In this document: positions 24,995-33,117 of the stretch, piece after piece
Position numbering within the stretch: position 1 is the first letter of the stretch
Layout: each line of letters begins with the position of its first letter
Assembly (NCBI GenBank): GCA_029241985.1
Contig: JAQWUU010000055.1
Location: forward strand, 1 to 47,538
Origin: Aquiluna sp.
GTDB lineage: Bacteria > Actinomycetota > Actinomycetes > Actinomycetales > Microbacteriaceae
DNA: 47,538 nt
Direction of reading: 5' to 3'
Translations under genes and position numbers: made by a program
The notes under the pieces: model-generated
Databases searched by the model: none
The model's input: the letters and a program-made list of their open reading frames with translations, nothing else
What the model was told of the DNA's origin: nothing

Positions 24995-26011
24995 ATGAAT
25001 CCTTTATTCAAGAAAATTCTTTGGTCCGTGTTGGCCGCCCTTGCAGCGCTAGCTTTGGTAATCACCGCAATCACGGTGTTTTCAGGCGATGAGGAAGACA
25101 CAGATGCCACCCCAAACCCTTCTCCAAGTGTGACGCGCGAGGGAATGACGGGTGTGATTCAGGTGGTGACCTCAACCAATGTCTGGGCAAGCGTTATCGA
25201 ATTAGTTGGGGGCGACTGGGTTGAGGTCACGACCATAATCGACAACGTCACTCAAGACCCTCACTCCTATGAGGCCAGCGCCAGAGACCAGTTGGCCGTT
25301 CAAGACGCCGAATTGGTGATCGCTAACGGTGGTGGCTATGACGAATTTATGGACCAGCTTGTTTCAGCTGCTACCGGCGACCGGGTCTTTCTTGAGCTAG
25401 TTGAAGGTGAACATTCCCATTCTGACGAAGACGCGGATCACGACGAGACCGATGCCGACACAGCCAGCGAAGACGCGCATGACGACCACGGCAATGAGCA
25501 CATTTGGTATGACCTGCACGCTGTTTCGGCTGCTGCTGAGCTGATTGTGGAGGCGATTAACGAGCTTCGCCCAGAAGCTTTTGATGATGTGAACGCTAAC
25601 TATGACTTCTTGGAATCAGAATTGGAGAATCTAGAACTCCGAGTCGAGGCGCTGAGAGACAGAGCTCTAGGTCTAGGCGTTATCGCCACCGAGGGGGTGG
25701 GCAATCTCATGCTTGAGGATGCCGGTTTTGAAAACCTAACCCCGGATGCCTTGGCTGATGCGGTCGAGGAGGAGCGGGATGTGCCACTGACCGCGTTGGA
25801 GAATGCTAAGTCCCTGCTCACCAACAAACTGGCTGTTTTGCTTGTCGTAAATGTTCAGGTCGAAGATTCGGCCTCCGCTGAACTGATACGAGCGGCCGAA
25901 GCAGCAGGGATCCCGGTAGTCAGCCTGAGCGAGACAATTCCAAGTGAAGACCTCGATTACCTTGATTGGATGGCAAGTGTTGTTGACGAACTTCAAGAGG
26001 CTATTTACTAA
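24995..26011 (+). CDS. Metal ABC transporter substrate-binding protein (ZnuA/TroA family)
   Basis: A 338-residue cluster A-I metal-binding protein. It has an N-terminal membrane anchor (about 7-29) with no lipobox cysteine, so it is tethered by a helix rather than lipid. A His/Asp-rich loop (139-168) is typical of zinc and manganese binders. Probable ligands are H90 (DPHSYEA), H169 (EHIWYDL), E233 (ATEGVGNL) and E313 (SLSETIPS). Glutamate at the third site is the manganese-type (PsaA) ligand, where ZnuA has histidine, so zinc should not be assumed. First gene of a four-gene operon. Confidence 0.9.
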   Translation: MNPLFKKILWSVLAALAALALVITAITVFSGDEEDTDATPNPSPSVTREGMTGVIQVVTSTNVWASVIELVGGDWVEVTTIIDNVTQDPHSYEASARDQLAVQDAELVIANGGGYDEFMDQLVSAATGDRVFLELVEGEHSHSDEDADHDETDADTASEDAHDDHGNEHIWYDLHAVSAAAELIVEAINELRPEAFDDVNANYDFLESELENLELRVEALRDRALGLGVIATEGVGNLMLEDAGFENLTPDALADAVEEERDVPLTALENAKSLLTNKLAVLLVVNVQVEDSASAELIRAAEAAGIPVVSLSETIPSEDLDYLDWMASVVDELQEAIY

Positions 26012-26806
26012 ATGACAGCAGTTCTCAGTGTTGATGGTGCAACTCTCTCCTTCGACGACAAGGTCATCTGGGAGAACCTGAATTTTCAGGTTCAACCGGG
26101 TGAATTCGTCGCACTCATTGGAGCAAATGGTTCTGGAAAGTCGATGCTGTTGAAGTCGATCCTCGGTCAGCAACAGCTGACCTCTGGAGACATAACCTTT
26201 ATGGGCAAGAAGGCGAGTTCGGGCAGCACCGACATCGGTTACATCCCGCAGCACAGGGCTCTTGATTCACACCTGCCGCTGAGAGTTTTTGATGCCGTCA
26301 GGCTGGGCCTGGACGGCCACAGATTCGGATTACCTTTGACCAGCTCCAAAACTAAGGGGGCCGTCATGGAAGCTCTCGCAAAAGTCGATGCAACTGAAAT
26401 GGCAAACATCCCGCTCGGGGAGCTTTCCGGCGGAGAAATGCAGCGAGTTCGCGTGGCACAGGCTCTGATTGGCAAACCAAAGCTGATCTTGGCGGACGAG
26501 CCTCTGAGCGCATTGGATCTCAACCACCAGCAAGTTGTAAGCGGCTTGATAGCCGATCAGGCCAAGAAACAAGGCTCGGCGGTTATTTTTGTCACTCACG
26601 ATTTAAACCCAATTTCGGATTACGTTGATCGGGTGATTTATTTGGCTCATGGCAAATACGAAATAGGCACGACTGACGAAGTGATGCAATCAGACGTCTT
26701 GTCAAAGCTTTACGGAACCGAGATTGATGTTGTGAGAAACCAGGGCCGAATTGTTGTTCTTGGAGCCCATGACCACAACCACCACGAAGATGAGCAGTGG
26801 GTCTAA
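26012..26806 (+). CDS. Metal ABC transporter ATP-binding protein
   Basis: A 264-residue ABC ATPase: Walker A GANGSGKS (37-44), Q-loop YIPQHR, signature LSGGEMQR, Walker B LILADEPLSALD and switch histidine VTHDL. It powers import by the adjacent permease. The C-terminal tail HDHNHHEDE is histidine-rich and could sense or bind metal. It follows the binding-protein gene directly (TAAATG) and overlaps the permease start by one base (TAATG). Confidence 0.94.
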   Translation: MTAVLSVDGATLSFDDKVIWENLNFQVQPGEFVALIGANGSGKSMLLKSILGQQQLTSGDITFMGKKASSGSTDIGYIPQHRALDSHLPLRVFDAVRLGLDGHRFGLPLTSSKTKGAVMEALAKVDATEMANIPLGELSGGEMQRVRVAQALIGKPKLILADEPLSALDLNHQQVVSGLIADQAKKQGSAVIFVTHDLNPISDYVDRVIYLAHGKYEIGTTDEVMQSDVLSKLYGTEIDVVRNQGRIVVLGAHDHNHHEDEQWV

Positions 26807-27651
26807 TGGAATTCTCAGATGTCTTTAATTTCTCGGACTACGACCGACTGATACCACTTGTTACAAACTCGCTATGGGCAGGCGCGCTTATTGCCTTGAT
26901 TGGCGGGCTAGTTGGCGTGTTTGTGATGAACCGCGAACTGTCTTTCGCGGTTCATGGCATTTCTGAGCTTTCTTTCGCTGGTGCTGCAATTTTTCTACTC
27001 ATCGGTTTCGATGTTGTTCTGGGGTCCGTAGTCGGATCGATTACCGCGGCGCTGATCATTGCGCTGCTGGGTGACAAATCCAAAGATCGAAATTCCATAG
27101 TGGCGGTGCTGATGCCGTTTGGGCTCGGGCTCGGCATTCTGGCTCTAGCCCTCTACCCGGGCAGGGCGGCCAATAAATTCGGCCTGCTTACGGGTCAGAT
27201 TGTTGCCGTTGATGATCCAAAACTTGCTTCTTTGGCCGTGATTAGCGCGATTGTGCTTGTGGTGTTGTTCTTGATTTGGCGCCCACTGCTGTTTGCCACG
27301 CTCGATGTTGAGGTTGCTGCGGCAAGGGGTGTGAAGACAAAGTTGCTTGGAATTGTTTTTGTACTGCTTTTGGGGCTTGCTGTTGCAGGGGCAGTTCAAG
27401 TTGTTGGCGCGCTGCTGGTGCTCGCGCTACTTGTCACCCCAGCTGCGGCAGCCCTTCGGCTAAGTAAGAGCCAACTCTGGGTTCCAGTGCTGAGTGTTTT
27501 GTTTGCGATGGTGTCGATGCTCGGCGGGATTTTATTGGCACTTGGTGGTGGGCTTCCAATCAGCCCATACGTCACAACGATTTCATTCCTGATCTATTTG
27601 ATCGCTCGGGGAGCTTCTTGGGTCATAGACAAAACGGCGGTGAAGGCATGA
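26806..27651 (+). CDS. Metal ABC transporter permease (ABC-3 family)
   Basis: A 281-residue polytopic protein of the ABC-3 (ZnuB/TroC) family. FVMNRELSFAVHGISELSFAGAAI, ARGVKTKLLGIVF and GALLVLALLVTPAAAA are conserved in the family. About eight membrane segments are visible. ATG 26806 overlaps the ATPase stop; its own stop overlaps the regulator start (ATGA), giving tightly coupled translation. Confidence 0.92.
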   Translation: MEFSDVFNFSDYDRLIPLVTNSLWAGALIALIGGLVGVFVMNRELSFAVHGISELSFAGAAIFLLIGFDVVLGSVVGSITAALIIALLGDKSKDRNSIVAVLMPFGLGLGILALALYPGRAANKFGLLTGQIVAVDDPKLASLAVISAIVLVVLFLIWRPLLFATLDVEVAAARGVKTKLLGIVFVLLLGLAVAGAVQVVGALLVLALLVTPAAAALRLSKSQLWVPVLSVLFAMVSMLGGILLALGGGLPISPYVTTISFLIYLIARGASWVIDKTAVKA

Positions 27652-28040
27652 CCAAGCGCAGAGCCACTTGGCAAAAGACTGCTGTTTTTGATGCTTTGAA
27701 ATCAGACGCCGTGTTCATTTCAGCTCAAGAGCTTCACCAGAAACTCTTGCTATCCGGACAAAAACTTGGCCTCACCACCGTTTATCGTGCACTCACCGAC
27801 CTGGTTGATTCGGGTGAGGCAGATGCTTTGGCAGGGGAAGACTCTGAAATGCGATATCGCATCTGCAGTGATGAGCATCACCACCACCTAATTTGCCGCG
27901 AGTGCGGCACGGCAATTGAGTTCGAACTAGAGGGATTTGAGGCCGAAATCAGCGCCCTGGCCAGCAAATTCGGCTTCAAGGATGTCGCTCACAGCATCGA
28001 ACTTTTCGGCATTTGTGAAAAATGTGGCATGTCGGCTTGA
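27648..28040 (+). CDS. Fur-family metal-responsive repressor (Zur/Mur-like)
   Basis: A 130-residue Fur-family regulator with an N-terminal winged helix (TWQKTAVFDAL to GLTTVYRALTDL), the metal-sensing HHHHLICRECG and the second structural pair GICEKCG. The two CxxC pairs form the structural zinc site. Whether it senses zinc, manganese or iron cannot be decided from sequence; the operon suggests zinc or manganese. Last gene of the transporter operon, so it probably represses its own synthesis through the palindrome at 24957-24975. Confidence 0.9.
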   Translation: MTKRRATWQKTAVFDALKSDAVFISAQELHQKLLLSGQKLGLTTVYRALTDLVDSGEADALAGEDSEMRYRICSDEHHHHLICRECGTAIEFELEGFEAEISALASKFGFKDVAHSIELFGICEKCGMSA

Positions 28041-28162
28041 TTATTTGTAATCAAGACTTGCTTTTGGGTGGCAATGCCTCCTAAACTTGCATGGTTGTTG
28101 GGCTACCGCTTGACACAAACCCAAATCATAAGCTTCGGGTAAACGCGCCCTTAGGAGGAGAA

Positions 28163-28399
28163 ATGGCAGCCTACTGCCAGGTGACGCAGACAGGACCGCA
28201 GTTCGGTCACAAAGTTTCGCACGCTCAGAACAAGACCAAGCGTCGTTTTGACCCGAACATTCAGAAGAAGACTTACTTCGTTCCTTCATTGGGACGCAAG
28301 GTCACCTTGACCCTTTCTGTGAAGGGCATCAAGACAATAGACGTTCGTGGCATTGACTCGGTTATCACCGAGCTAGTTGCACGCGGCGAAAAGATCTAG
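28163..28399 (+). CDS. rpmB: 50S ribosomal protein L28
   Basis: A 78-residue L28: [28 protein letters not shown] is diagnostic. It has a single cysteine instead of the CxxC pairs of zinc-binding L28, so this is the zinc-independent form. The ATG has AGGAGGAG upstream. An open frame extends 72 bases further 5', but the conserved protein begins here. The 122-bp gap before it holds no clear Fur-type palindrome. First gene of rpmB-rpmG-rpsN. Confidence 0.97.
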   Translation: MAAYCQVTQTGPQFGHKVSHAQNKTKRRFDPNIQKKTYFVPSLGRKVTLTLSVKGIKTIDVRGIDSVITELVARGEKI

Positions 28400-28410
28400 G
28401 AAGCAAATAG

Positions 28411-28578
28411 ATGGCCAAGGATAAGGACGTACGTCCAATCATCAAGCTGAAGTCCACCGCGGGCACCGGCTTCACATACGTGACCAAAAAGAACCGTCGT
28501 AACAACCCAGACAGAATCACTCTGAAGAAGTACGACCCAGTAGTGCGTAAGCACGTCGAATTCCGCGAGGAGCGCTAA
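28411..28578 (+). CDS. rpmG: 50S ribosomal protein L33
   Basis: A 55-residue protein opening [20 protein letters not shown] and including [21 protein letters not shown], the L33 signature. It has no cysteine, so it is the zinc-free form. It lies eleven bases after rpmB and four before rpsN. Confidence 0.97.
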   Translation: MAKDKDVRPIIKLKSTAGTGFTYVTKKNRRNNPDRITLKKYDPVVRKHVEFREER

Positions 28579-28582
28579 ACAC

Positions 28583-28888
28583 ATGGCAAAAAAGTCAAAG
28601 ATTGCTCGTAACGAGCAGCGCAAAGTAATTGTTGAGCGCTACGCAGAGAAGCGTCTAGAACTCAAGAAGGCTTTGGTTGACCCAACCTCAACCGCCGAGC
28701 AGAAGGAAGCAGCCCGTCTAGGATTGCAGAAGCTTCCCCGCAACGCAAGCCCAGTGCGCGTTCGTAGCCGCGATCTAATCGATGGTCGCCCACGTGGTGT
28801 GCTATCCAAGTTCGGTGTAAGCCGTGTTCGTTTCCGCGACATGGCACACAAGGGTGAGCTTCCGGGCATCACCAAGTCAAGCTGGTAA
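28583..28888 (+). CDS. rpsN: 30S ribosomal protein S14 (zinc-independent form)
   Basis: A 101-residue S14 of the long, cysteine-free type; zinc-binding S14 is about 61 residues with two CxxC pairs. Recognised by [34 protein letters not shown] and [24 protein letters not shown]. Third gene of the L28-L33-S14 set, an arrangement shared with other Actinobacteria, where zinc-free copies are often under Zur control. The metal transporter lies immediately upstream. Confidence 0.97.
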   Translation: MAKKSKIARNEQRKVIVERYAEKRLELKKALVDPTSTAEQKEAARLGLQKLPRNASPVRVRSRDLIDGRPRGVLSKFGVSRVRFRDMAHKGELPGITKSSW

Positions 28889-28915
28889 AAACTTTTCTAA
28901 CCTAACTCCCGCTTT

Positions 28916-30082
28916 CTAAAAGGCCCAGTTGCCTTTTGAGGGCGGGATTAGTGTTTCTGCGCCAATCCAGTTTTTGGCGAGCTGGAGTTCTTGTTCCAGA
29001 TGCGGATGAATTTCAAGCAGCTCCTTTTTGCTGAGGTTCTCGTGCCAAAGCGATTTCACGATCAGCTGCTTCTGCTTTCTTTCATGCTTTAGATCCACCC
29101 GGCCAATCAGGCGATCTTTATAAAGAATCGGCAATGTGTAGTAGCCATAGGTTCTCTTGGCTTCTGGAACGTAGATTTCAATCAGGTAGTCAAAATCAAA
29201 CAGGCGCTTTGCTCGATTGCGATTCCAAATGATCGGATCAAAAGGGCTCAGTAGCTTGAGCTGCCTGGACGAATCAATCTTGAATTGAGCCTGTTCTAGG
29301 TGCCCGGGAATCACAAAGCCAGGTTTCTCCCACCCCTCCACGCTTACGTGTTCCAGATCACCCGACACGAGCAACTCTTCTAGTTGACGCCTTGCCTCGG
29401 TTGGGTAGAAACGGAAATAGTCCGCTAGGTCACTCTCGGTTGCCGCACCGAGAGACCTCGCAGCTTTCAAAAGCAAGGCTTGTTTTTGCTGGTCAGGAGT
29501 AAGGTCGGCTGCTGCAACAGCCGGCAGATCTTCTGCCAGTGCATATCTGCGCTGGAAACCGATTCGGCCGGCACTGACCACCACCCCTGCAAAGAGGAGC
29601 CGCTCCAGAATTTGTTTGACCTCGGACCAACCCCACCAACTACCGCCGCGCTTATTGAGGTCGTGTTCGAATTCTCCGATGGTCATCGGTCCGTTGGTTT
29701 TGAGTTCTTGCAAGACCCAGGATGCCGTCTTGTTGGTTTTTGAAAGAACGTCCCGAACACTTTGTTTTTGCAGGTAGGTGTTTCTTCTGAACTCAAACAG
29801 CGGCCAATCGGCCTCTTGAATCAACGCAGCGCAGTGAGCCCAGTACTCGCGATATTGGGGAAGCTCTCCGTCTCCAAAAGCTAAAGTCTCAAATTCTTTC
29901 AAGTCATAAGCACCAATGCGGGTAAATGCTGGCATCAGGTGGGCTCTGGCAAAAACATTCACCGAGTCCACCTGGAAGAGGTTCAAGTTTTCCAGTACGT
30001 CCGTGATGGTGTTTAGGCCCTGGTCAATGCCCTGGCTGGCAAGGGCGAGGTGACGCGCTTCATTGCTGGAAAGGCTTTGCAC
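28916..30082 (-). CDS. AlkX/YcaQ-type DNA glycosylase (winged-helix HTH_42 family)
   Basis: A 388-residue protein of the YcaQ/AlkZ family (PF06224 type), made of tandem winged-helix domains. Members unhook bulky alkyl adducts and interstrand cross-links. The catalytic Q-phi-Q/D motif is Q37-V38-D39 (LFQVDSVNVF), the QphiD version of the AlkX (E. coli YcaQ) subgroup rather than the antibiotic self-resistance AlkZ subgroup. LLSPFDPIIWNRNRAKRLFDFDY and TYGYYTLPILYKDRLIGRVD are family landmarks. Start is GTG. Convergent with rpsN. Confidence 0.88.
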   Translation of the reverse strand: MQSLSSNEARHLALASQGIDQGLNTITDVLENLNLFQVDSVNVFARAHLMPAFTRIGAYDLKEFETLAFGDGELPQYREYWAHCAALIQEADWPLFEFRRNTYLQKQSVRDVLSKTNKTASWVLQELKTNGPMTIGEFEHDLNKRGGSWWGWSEVKQILERLLFAGVVVSAGRIGFQRRYALAEDLPAVAAADLTPDQQKQALLLKAARSLGAATESDLADYFRFYPTEARRQLEELLVSGDLEHVSVEGWEKPGFVIPGHLEQAQFKIDSSRQLKLLSPFDPIIWNRNRAKRLFDFDYLIEIYVPEAKRTYGYYTLPILYKDRLIGRVDLKHERKQKQLIVKSLWHENLSKKELLEIHPHLEQELQLAKNWIGAETLIPPSKGNWAF

Positions 30083-30274
30083 TTAGCACCCTCGGATTCA
30101 TTGGCTTTGACGCCAATTTATAGCTGATCTCGTCGTTTTCGCTCGTGCCACAAGCAGGTTCATTGTGAGTTGCCCATTTCAAATGTCAAAATCCAATCAA
30201 ATCTCACCCCAAAACCGCTCACATCCCCTAAAAATAGGGGAAAACTAAGCCTGCAACACGCCGAAGCGAGAGCG

Positions 30275-30301
30275 TTGACAAGTCAAACAGGGCTATAAGT
30301 T
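30275..30301 (+). promoter_or_regulatory. Candidate HU promoter region
   Basis: TTGACA (30275-30280) is followed by TATAAG (30294-30299) or TAAGTT (30296-30301); spacing of 13-15 bp is short. TTGACAAGTCAA (30275-30286) is also an inverted repeat. CCCCTA-AAAA-TAGGGG (30225-30240) is a small perfect hairpin just upstream. The rest of the 261-bp gap 30083-30343 is unremarkable. Confidence 0.4.
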
Positions 30302-30343
30302 GATGGAGACATAAATGTCCACGAGTTGTCCAGGAGGACCATC

Positions 30344-30616
30344 ATGAACAAAAGCGAACTAGTAGCCGCAATTGCTGCGAGCACCGGAGAGTCACAGGCA
30401 GCCGTAGGCCGCGTAATGGATTCAATGTTTGAGCACATCGGCGCATCAATCAAGCAGGGTAACAAGGTCACCATTCCTGGTTACCTAAGCGTTGACAAGG
30501 GCCACCGCGCAGCACGCGCAGGCCGCAACCCACAGACCGGCGCAACAATTCAGATTGCAGCAGCTAACACCGTAAAGGTTTCAGCTGGCTCCAAGCTAAA
30601 GGCAGCGGTCAAGTAA
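30344..30616 (+). CDS. HU family DNA-binding protein
   Basis: A 90-residue nucleoid protein of the HU/IHF family that bends and compacts DNA. NKSELVAAIAASTGESQAAVGRV is the dimerising helical part; the DNA-binding arms contain GRNPQTGATIQIAA, with the intercalating proline. It is the short form, without the lysine-rich tail of mycobacterial HupB. ATG 30344 has AGGAGG upstream. A strong terminator follows, so it is a single-gene unit. Confidence 0.97.
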   Translation: MNKSELVAAIAASTGESQAAVGRVMDSMFEHIGASIKQGNKVTIPGYLSVDKGHRAARAGRNPQTGATIQIAAANTVKVSAGSKLKAAVK

Positions 30617-30634
30617 TCTAATTACTTCCCAAGA

Positions 30635-30669
30635 AAGCGGCGTCTTTGATTAGACGCCGCTTTTTTCTT
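30635..30669 (+). terminator. Intrinsic terminator after the HU gene
   Basis: AAGCGGCGTCT (30635-30645) pairs exactly with AGACGCCGCTT (30652-30662) around a TTGATT loop, followed by a run of T (30661-30666). A textbook factor-independent terminator. Confidence 0.95.
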
Positions 30670-30678
30670 TGCCTGGAA

Positions 30679-30684
30679 TAGGCT
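30679..30684 (+). promoter_or_regulatory. Putative -10 of a leaderless ICMT-like transcript
   Basis: TAGGCT ends seven bases before the ATG at 30692, and no Shine-Dalgarno is present in the gap (tagggcc). The HU terminator lies immediately upstream, so a new promoter is needed here. Confidence 0.45.
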
Positions 30685-30691
30685 TAGGGCC

Positions 30692-31156
30692 ATGAACAGC
30701 AAATCGCGCTCCTATCTCCTTGTCTTCCTGCAGTTTCTCCTGATTGCACTGTTGTTGCTTTCCCCGAGACAGGATGCCCCCTACGGTGGTGCCAGCGGGG
30801 TTGTTGGAGTCATTGGGCTTGGCCTGATTGCCACTGGCTCGGGAGTGCTGCTTATTAGTTTCCTTGGACTTGGAAATTCGTTGACCGCGATGCCAACGCC
30901 AAAGGACAACGGAACGCTCATTACAACTGGCATCTACTCACGAGTAAGACATCCGATTTACTTCGGCATTTTGGTCATGAGTTTTGGCGTAATGCTGGAT
31001 GCCGGCTACTGGCCACAGGTAATCATTGTGATGTTGATGTACGTGTTGTTTACCAACAAAGCCGAGTACGAAGAGACGATGTTGATCGCCAAATACCCGC
31101 AATACAAAAAGTATGCCGAGAGGACTCCGCGGTTTTTCCCGAGGCTCGGTAGGTGA
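30692..31156 (+). CDS. Isoprenylcysteine carboxylmethyltransferase-like membrane protein
   Basis: A 154-residue membrane protein of the ICMT/PEMT-like methyltransferase group. Three or four hydrophobic segments are followed by GIYSRVRHPIYFGILV, the family motif for SAM binding, and a C-terminal YEETMLIAKYPQYKKYAERTPRFFP. The substrate is unknown; bacterial members modify lipids or isoprenoid compounds, or are uncharacterised. It overlaps the CopD-CtaG gene by four bases (GTGA). Confidence 0.85.
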   Translation: MNSKSRSYLLVFLQFLLIALLLLSPRQDAPYGGASGVVGVIGLGLIATGSGVLLISFLGLGNSLTAMPTPKDNGTLITTGIYSRVRHPIYFGILVMSFGVMLDAGYWPQVIIVMLMYVLFTNKAEYEETMLIAKYPQYKKYAERTPRFFPRLGR

Positions 31157-33117
31157 ACCAAACCAAAACAAACTTTGTTCTCCCAGCGGTAGCAGTAGCA
31201 CTCACCGCAGGTTTAGTTAGCGTTGTTGTCGGCTTATTCTTAGCCGGTGGAGCAAGCCCGCTTCAGTTTGCAGACCCTGGACCAGTAGTTCGTTGGGGAG
31301 CGCCTTTTGCAAAACTGGTTATGAACTTTGCCATGGCCACAGCGGTTGGCTCACTTGTGCTTTCAGCATTTGCCGGAAATGAATCAGAGCGACAGAAGCT
31401 GTCGCAGCTAGCAAGTGGAGCCGCAGCGCTTTGGGCTGCTTCAGCTGCAGTGAACTTAGTGCTTACGTACTTGAGCGTCTCAGGATCTGGTATTTCTTAC
31501 GGAGAGGCTTTCTCTGAAAGCCTCTGGCTATTTGCCACTGAGATTGAACTCGGTGTGCTGCTGTCATGGAACCTTGGGTTTGCAGTTCTTCTCAGTCTGA
31601 CCACCCTTGCATTTGGTGGCAGGAGAATGACCGCTGTGAACGCGGCAATTGCTCTTGCGGGCCTATATCCCCTGGCCGAATCTGGGCACGCCTCCTCGGA
31701 TGCCGGACACGCGTTGGCCGTGAACTCGCTGCTATTGCACCTGGTTGGAATCAGCGTCTGGGTTGGAGGCCTGATTGCTCTCTACGCGGTTTTCAGAGGT
31801 GGCGACGACCGAACACATGTCTTGGTCTCCCGCTACAGCACCTTGGCCTTTGTGGCGTTTCTAATGGTTGCGGTTTCTGGTGTTACATCGGGAATCATCA
31901 GGCTTTACGAACCGGATGATCTGTTTGGCGAATACGGAGTGCTGTTGCTCTTGAAGGCCAGTCTTCTGGTTGTGCTGGGGCTGTTTGGTGTCAGGTATCG
32001 ACTTGGAGTTGTAAAAAACCTTCAGGAAAAAGCCGTCAGTTTTTGGAGGCTAGCCATTTTTGAAATAGCTGTCATGGGTCTGGCGATTGGCATGGGCACG
32101 GCCCTTGCAAAGACGCAGACACCACTTGATGCGGCAGAGTTTGTGCCACTCACACCGGCTCAGATTTTGACCGGTGATGTATTACCCCCTGAGATGACCG
32201 AATTGTCATGGGTGACAGTTTGGGACCTGGACGTTTTGTGGATCAGCGTCTGCGTTGGTGCAGCGTCGCTTTATCTTTATGGAGTAAGGGTGCTTCACAA
32301 ACGCGGTGACAAGTGGCCAGTGGTCAGAACGGTCTCTTTTGTTTCGGGGATGTTGGTTTTGTTTTATGTGACCAACGGTGCGCTAAACGCGTATCAGGAG
32401 TACCTATTCAGCGTTCACATGATCGGGCACATGGTGCTGTCGATGATGGTTCCGGTGCTATTGGTGCCGGGGGCACCTGTGACGCTGTTATCTAGGGCGC
32501 AGGCACCTAGAAAAGACGGTTCCTGGGGAATGCGAGAGTGGGTGCTGTGGGCAGTTCACACACCGTTTGCATGGTTTGTGTCAAACCCTATTTTTGCAGG
32601 TCTGAACTTTGCTCTGTCCCTGGTGATGTTTTACTACACGCCGCTGTTTAGATGGGCGACCGAGGAGCACCTGGGTCACCAGTGGATGCTGATTCACTTC
32701 TTGATTACCGGCTACTTATTCGTGCAATCTCTCATGGGTGTTGATCCTCAGCCTCATAAACCGGGCTATCCGCTAAAGCTAATGCTCCTAATTGGCACCA
32801 TGGCCTTCCACGCTTTCTTTGGCCTCGGGTTGATGAATGAAAAAAGCCTGTTGCTTGCTGACTGGTTTGGCTCGATGGGTAGAACCTGGGGCGATGATCC
32901 TCTTGCGGATCAGGCTATTGGCGGCGCTTTTGCCTGGGGTGTTGGTGAATTACCCACTATCGTCATAGCTCTGATCGTTGTCACTCAGTGGTCAAGGTCA
33001 GACGTGAGAGAGCGCAAGAGGCTTGATAGAGCGTCTGACAGAAGTGGTAATAAAGACCTCGAGGATTACAACCAAATGCTGGAAAGCCTAAGTAGCACCA
33101 AGGACTCAAGACGTTGA
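31153..33117 (+). CDS. CopD copper-import domain fused to CtaG cytochrome oxidase assembly domain
   Basis: A 654-residue polytopic protein. The N-terminal half (about 1-310) is CopD-like, with GHASSDAGHALAVNSLLLHLVGISVWVGGL carrying candidate copper-binding histidines. The C-terminal half (about 345-625) is a CtaG/caa3-type domain with FSVHMIGHMVLSMMVPVLLVPGAPVTLL and HLGHQWMLIHFLITGYLF. The fusion is common in Actinobacteria and is thought to supply copper to cytochrome c oxidase. Start is GTG. It is overlapped at both ends, by the ICMT-like gene and by the helicase gene. Confidence 0.9.
   Translation: MNQTKTNFVLPAVAVALTAGLVSVVVGLFLAGGASPLQFADPGPVVRWGAPFAKLVMNFAMATAVGSLVLSAFAGNESERQKLSQLASGAAALWAASAAVNLVLTYLSVSGSGISYGEAFSESLWLFATEIELGVLLSWNLGFAVLLSLTTLAFGGRRMTAVNAAIALAGLYPLAESGHASSDAGHALAVNSLLLHLVGISVWVGGLIALYAVFRGGDDRTHVLVSRYSTLAFVAFLMVAVSGVTSGIIRLYEPDDLFGEYGVLLLLKASLLVVLGLFGVRYRLGVVKNLQEKAVSFWRLAIFEIAVMGLAIGMGTALAKTQTPLDAAEFVPLTPAQILTGDVLPPEMTELSWVTVWDLDVLWISVCVGAASLYLYGVRVLHKRGDKWPVVRTVSFVSGMLVLFYVTNGALNAYQEYLFSVHMIGHMVLSMMVPVLLVPGAPVTLLSRAQAPRKDGSWGMREWVLWAVHTPFAWFVSNPIFAGLNFALSLVMFYYTPLFRWATEEHLGHQWMLIHFLITGYLFVQSLMGVDPQPHKPGYPLKLMLLIGTMAFHAFFGLGLMNEKSLLLADWFGSMGRTWGDDPLADQAIGGAFAWGVGELPTIVIALIVVTQWSRSDVRERKRLDRASDRSGNKDLEDYNQMLESLSSTKDSRR

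Noticed and set aside
30225-30240. CCCCTA-AAAA-TAGGGG inverted repeat upstream of the HU gene
   Set aside because: Could be an operator or chance in an A-rich gap; no known site matches, so it is not called as a separate feature.
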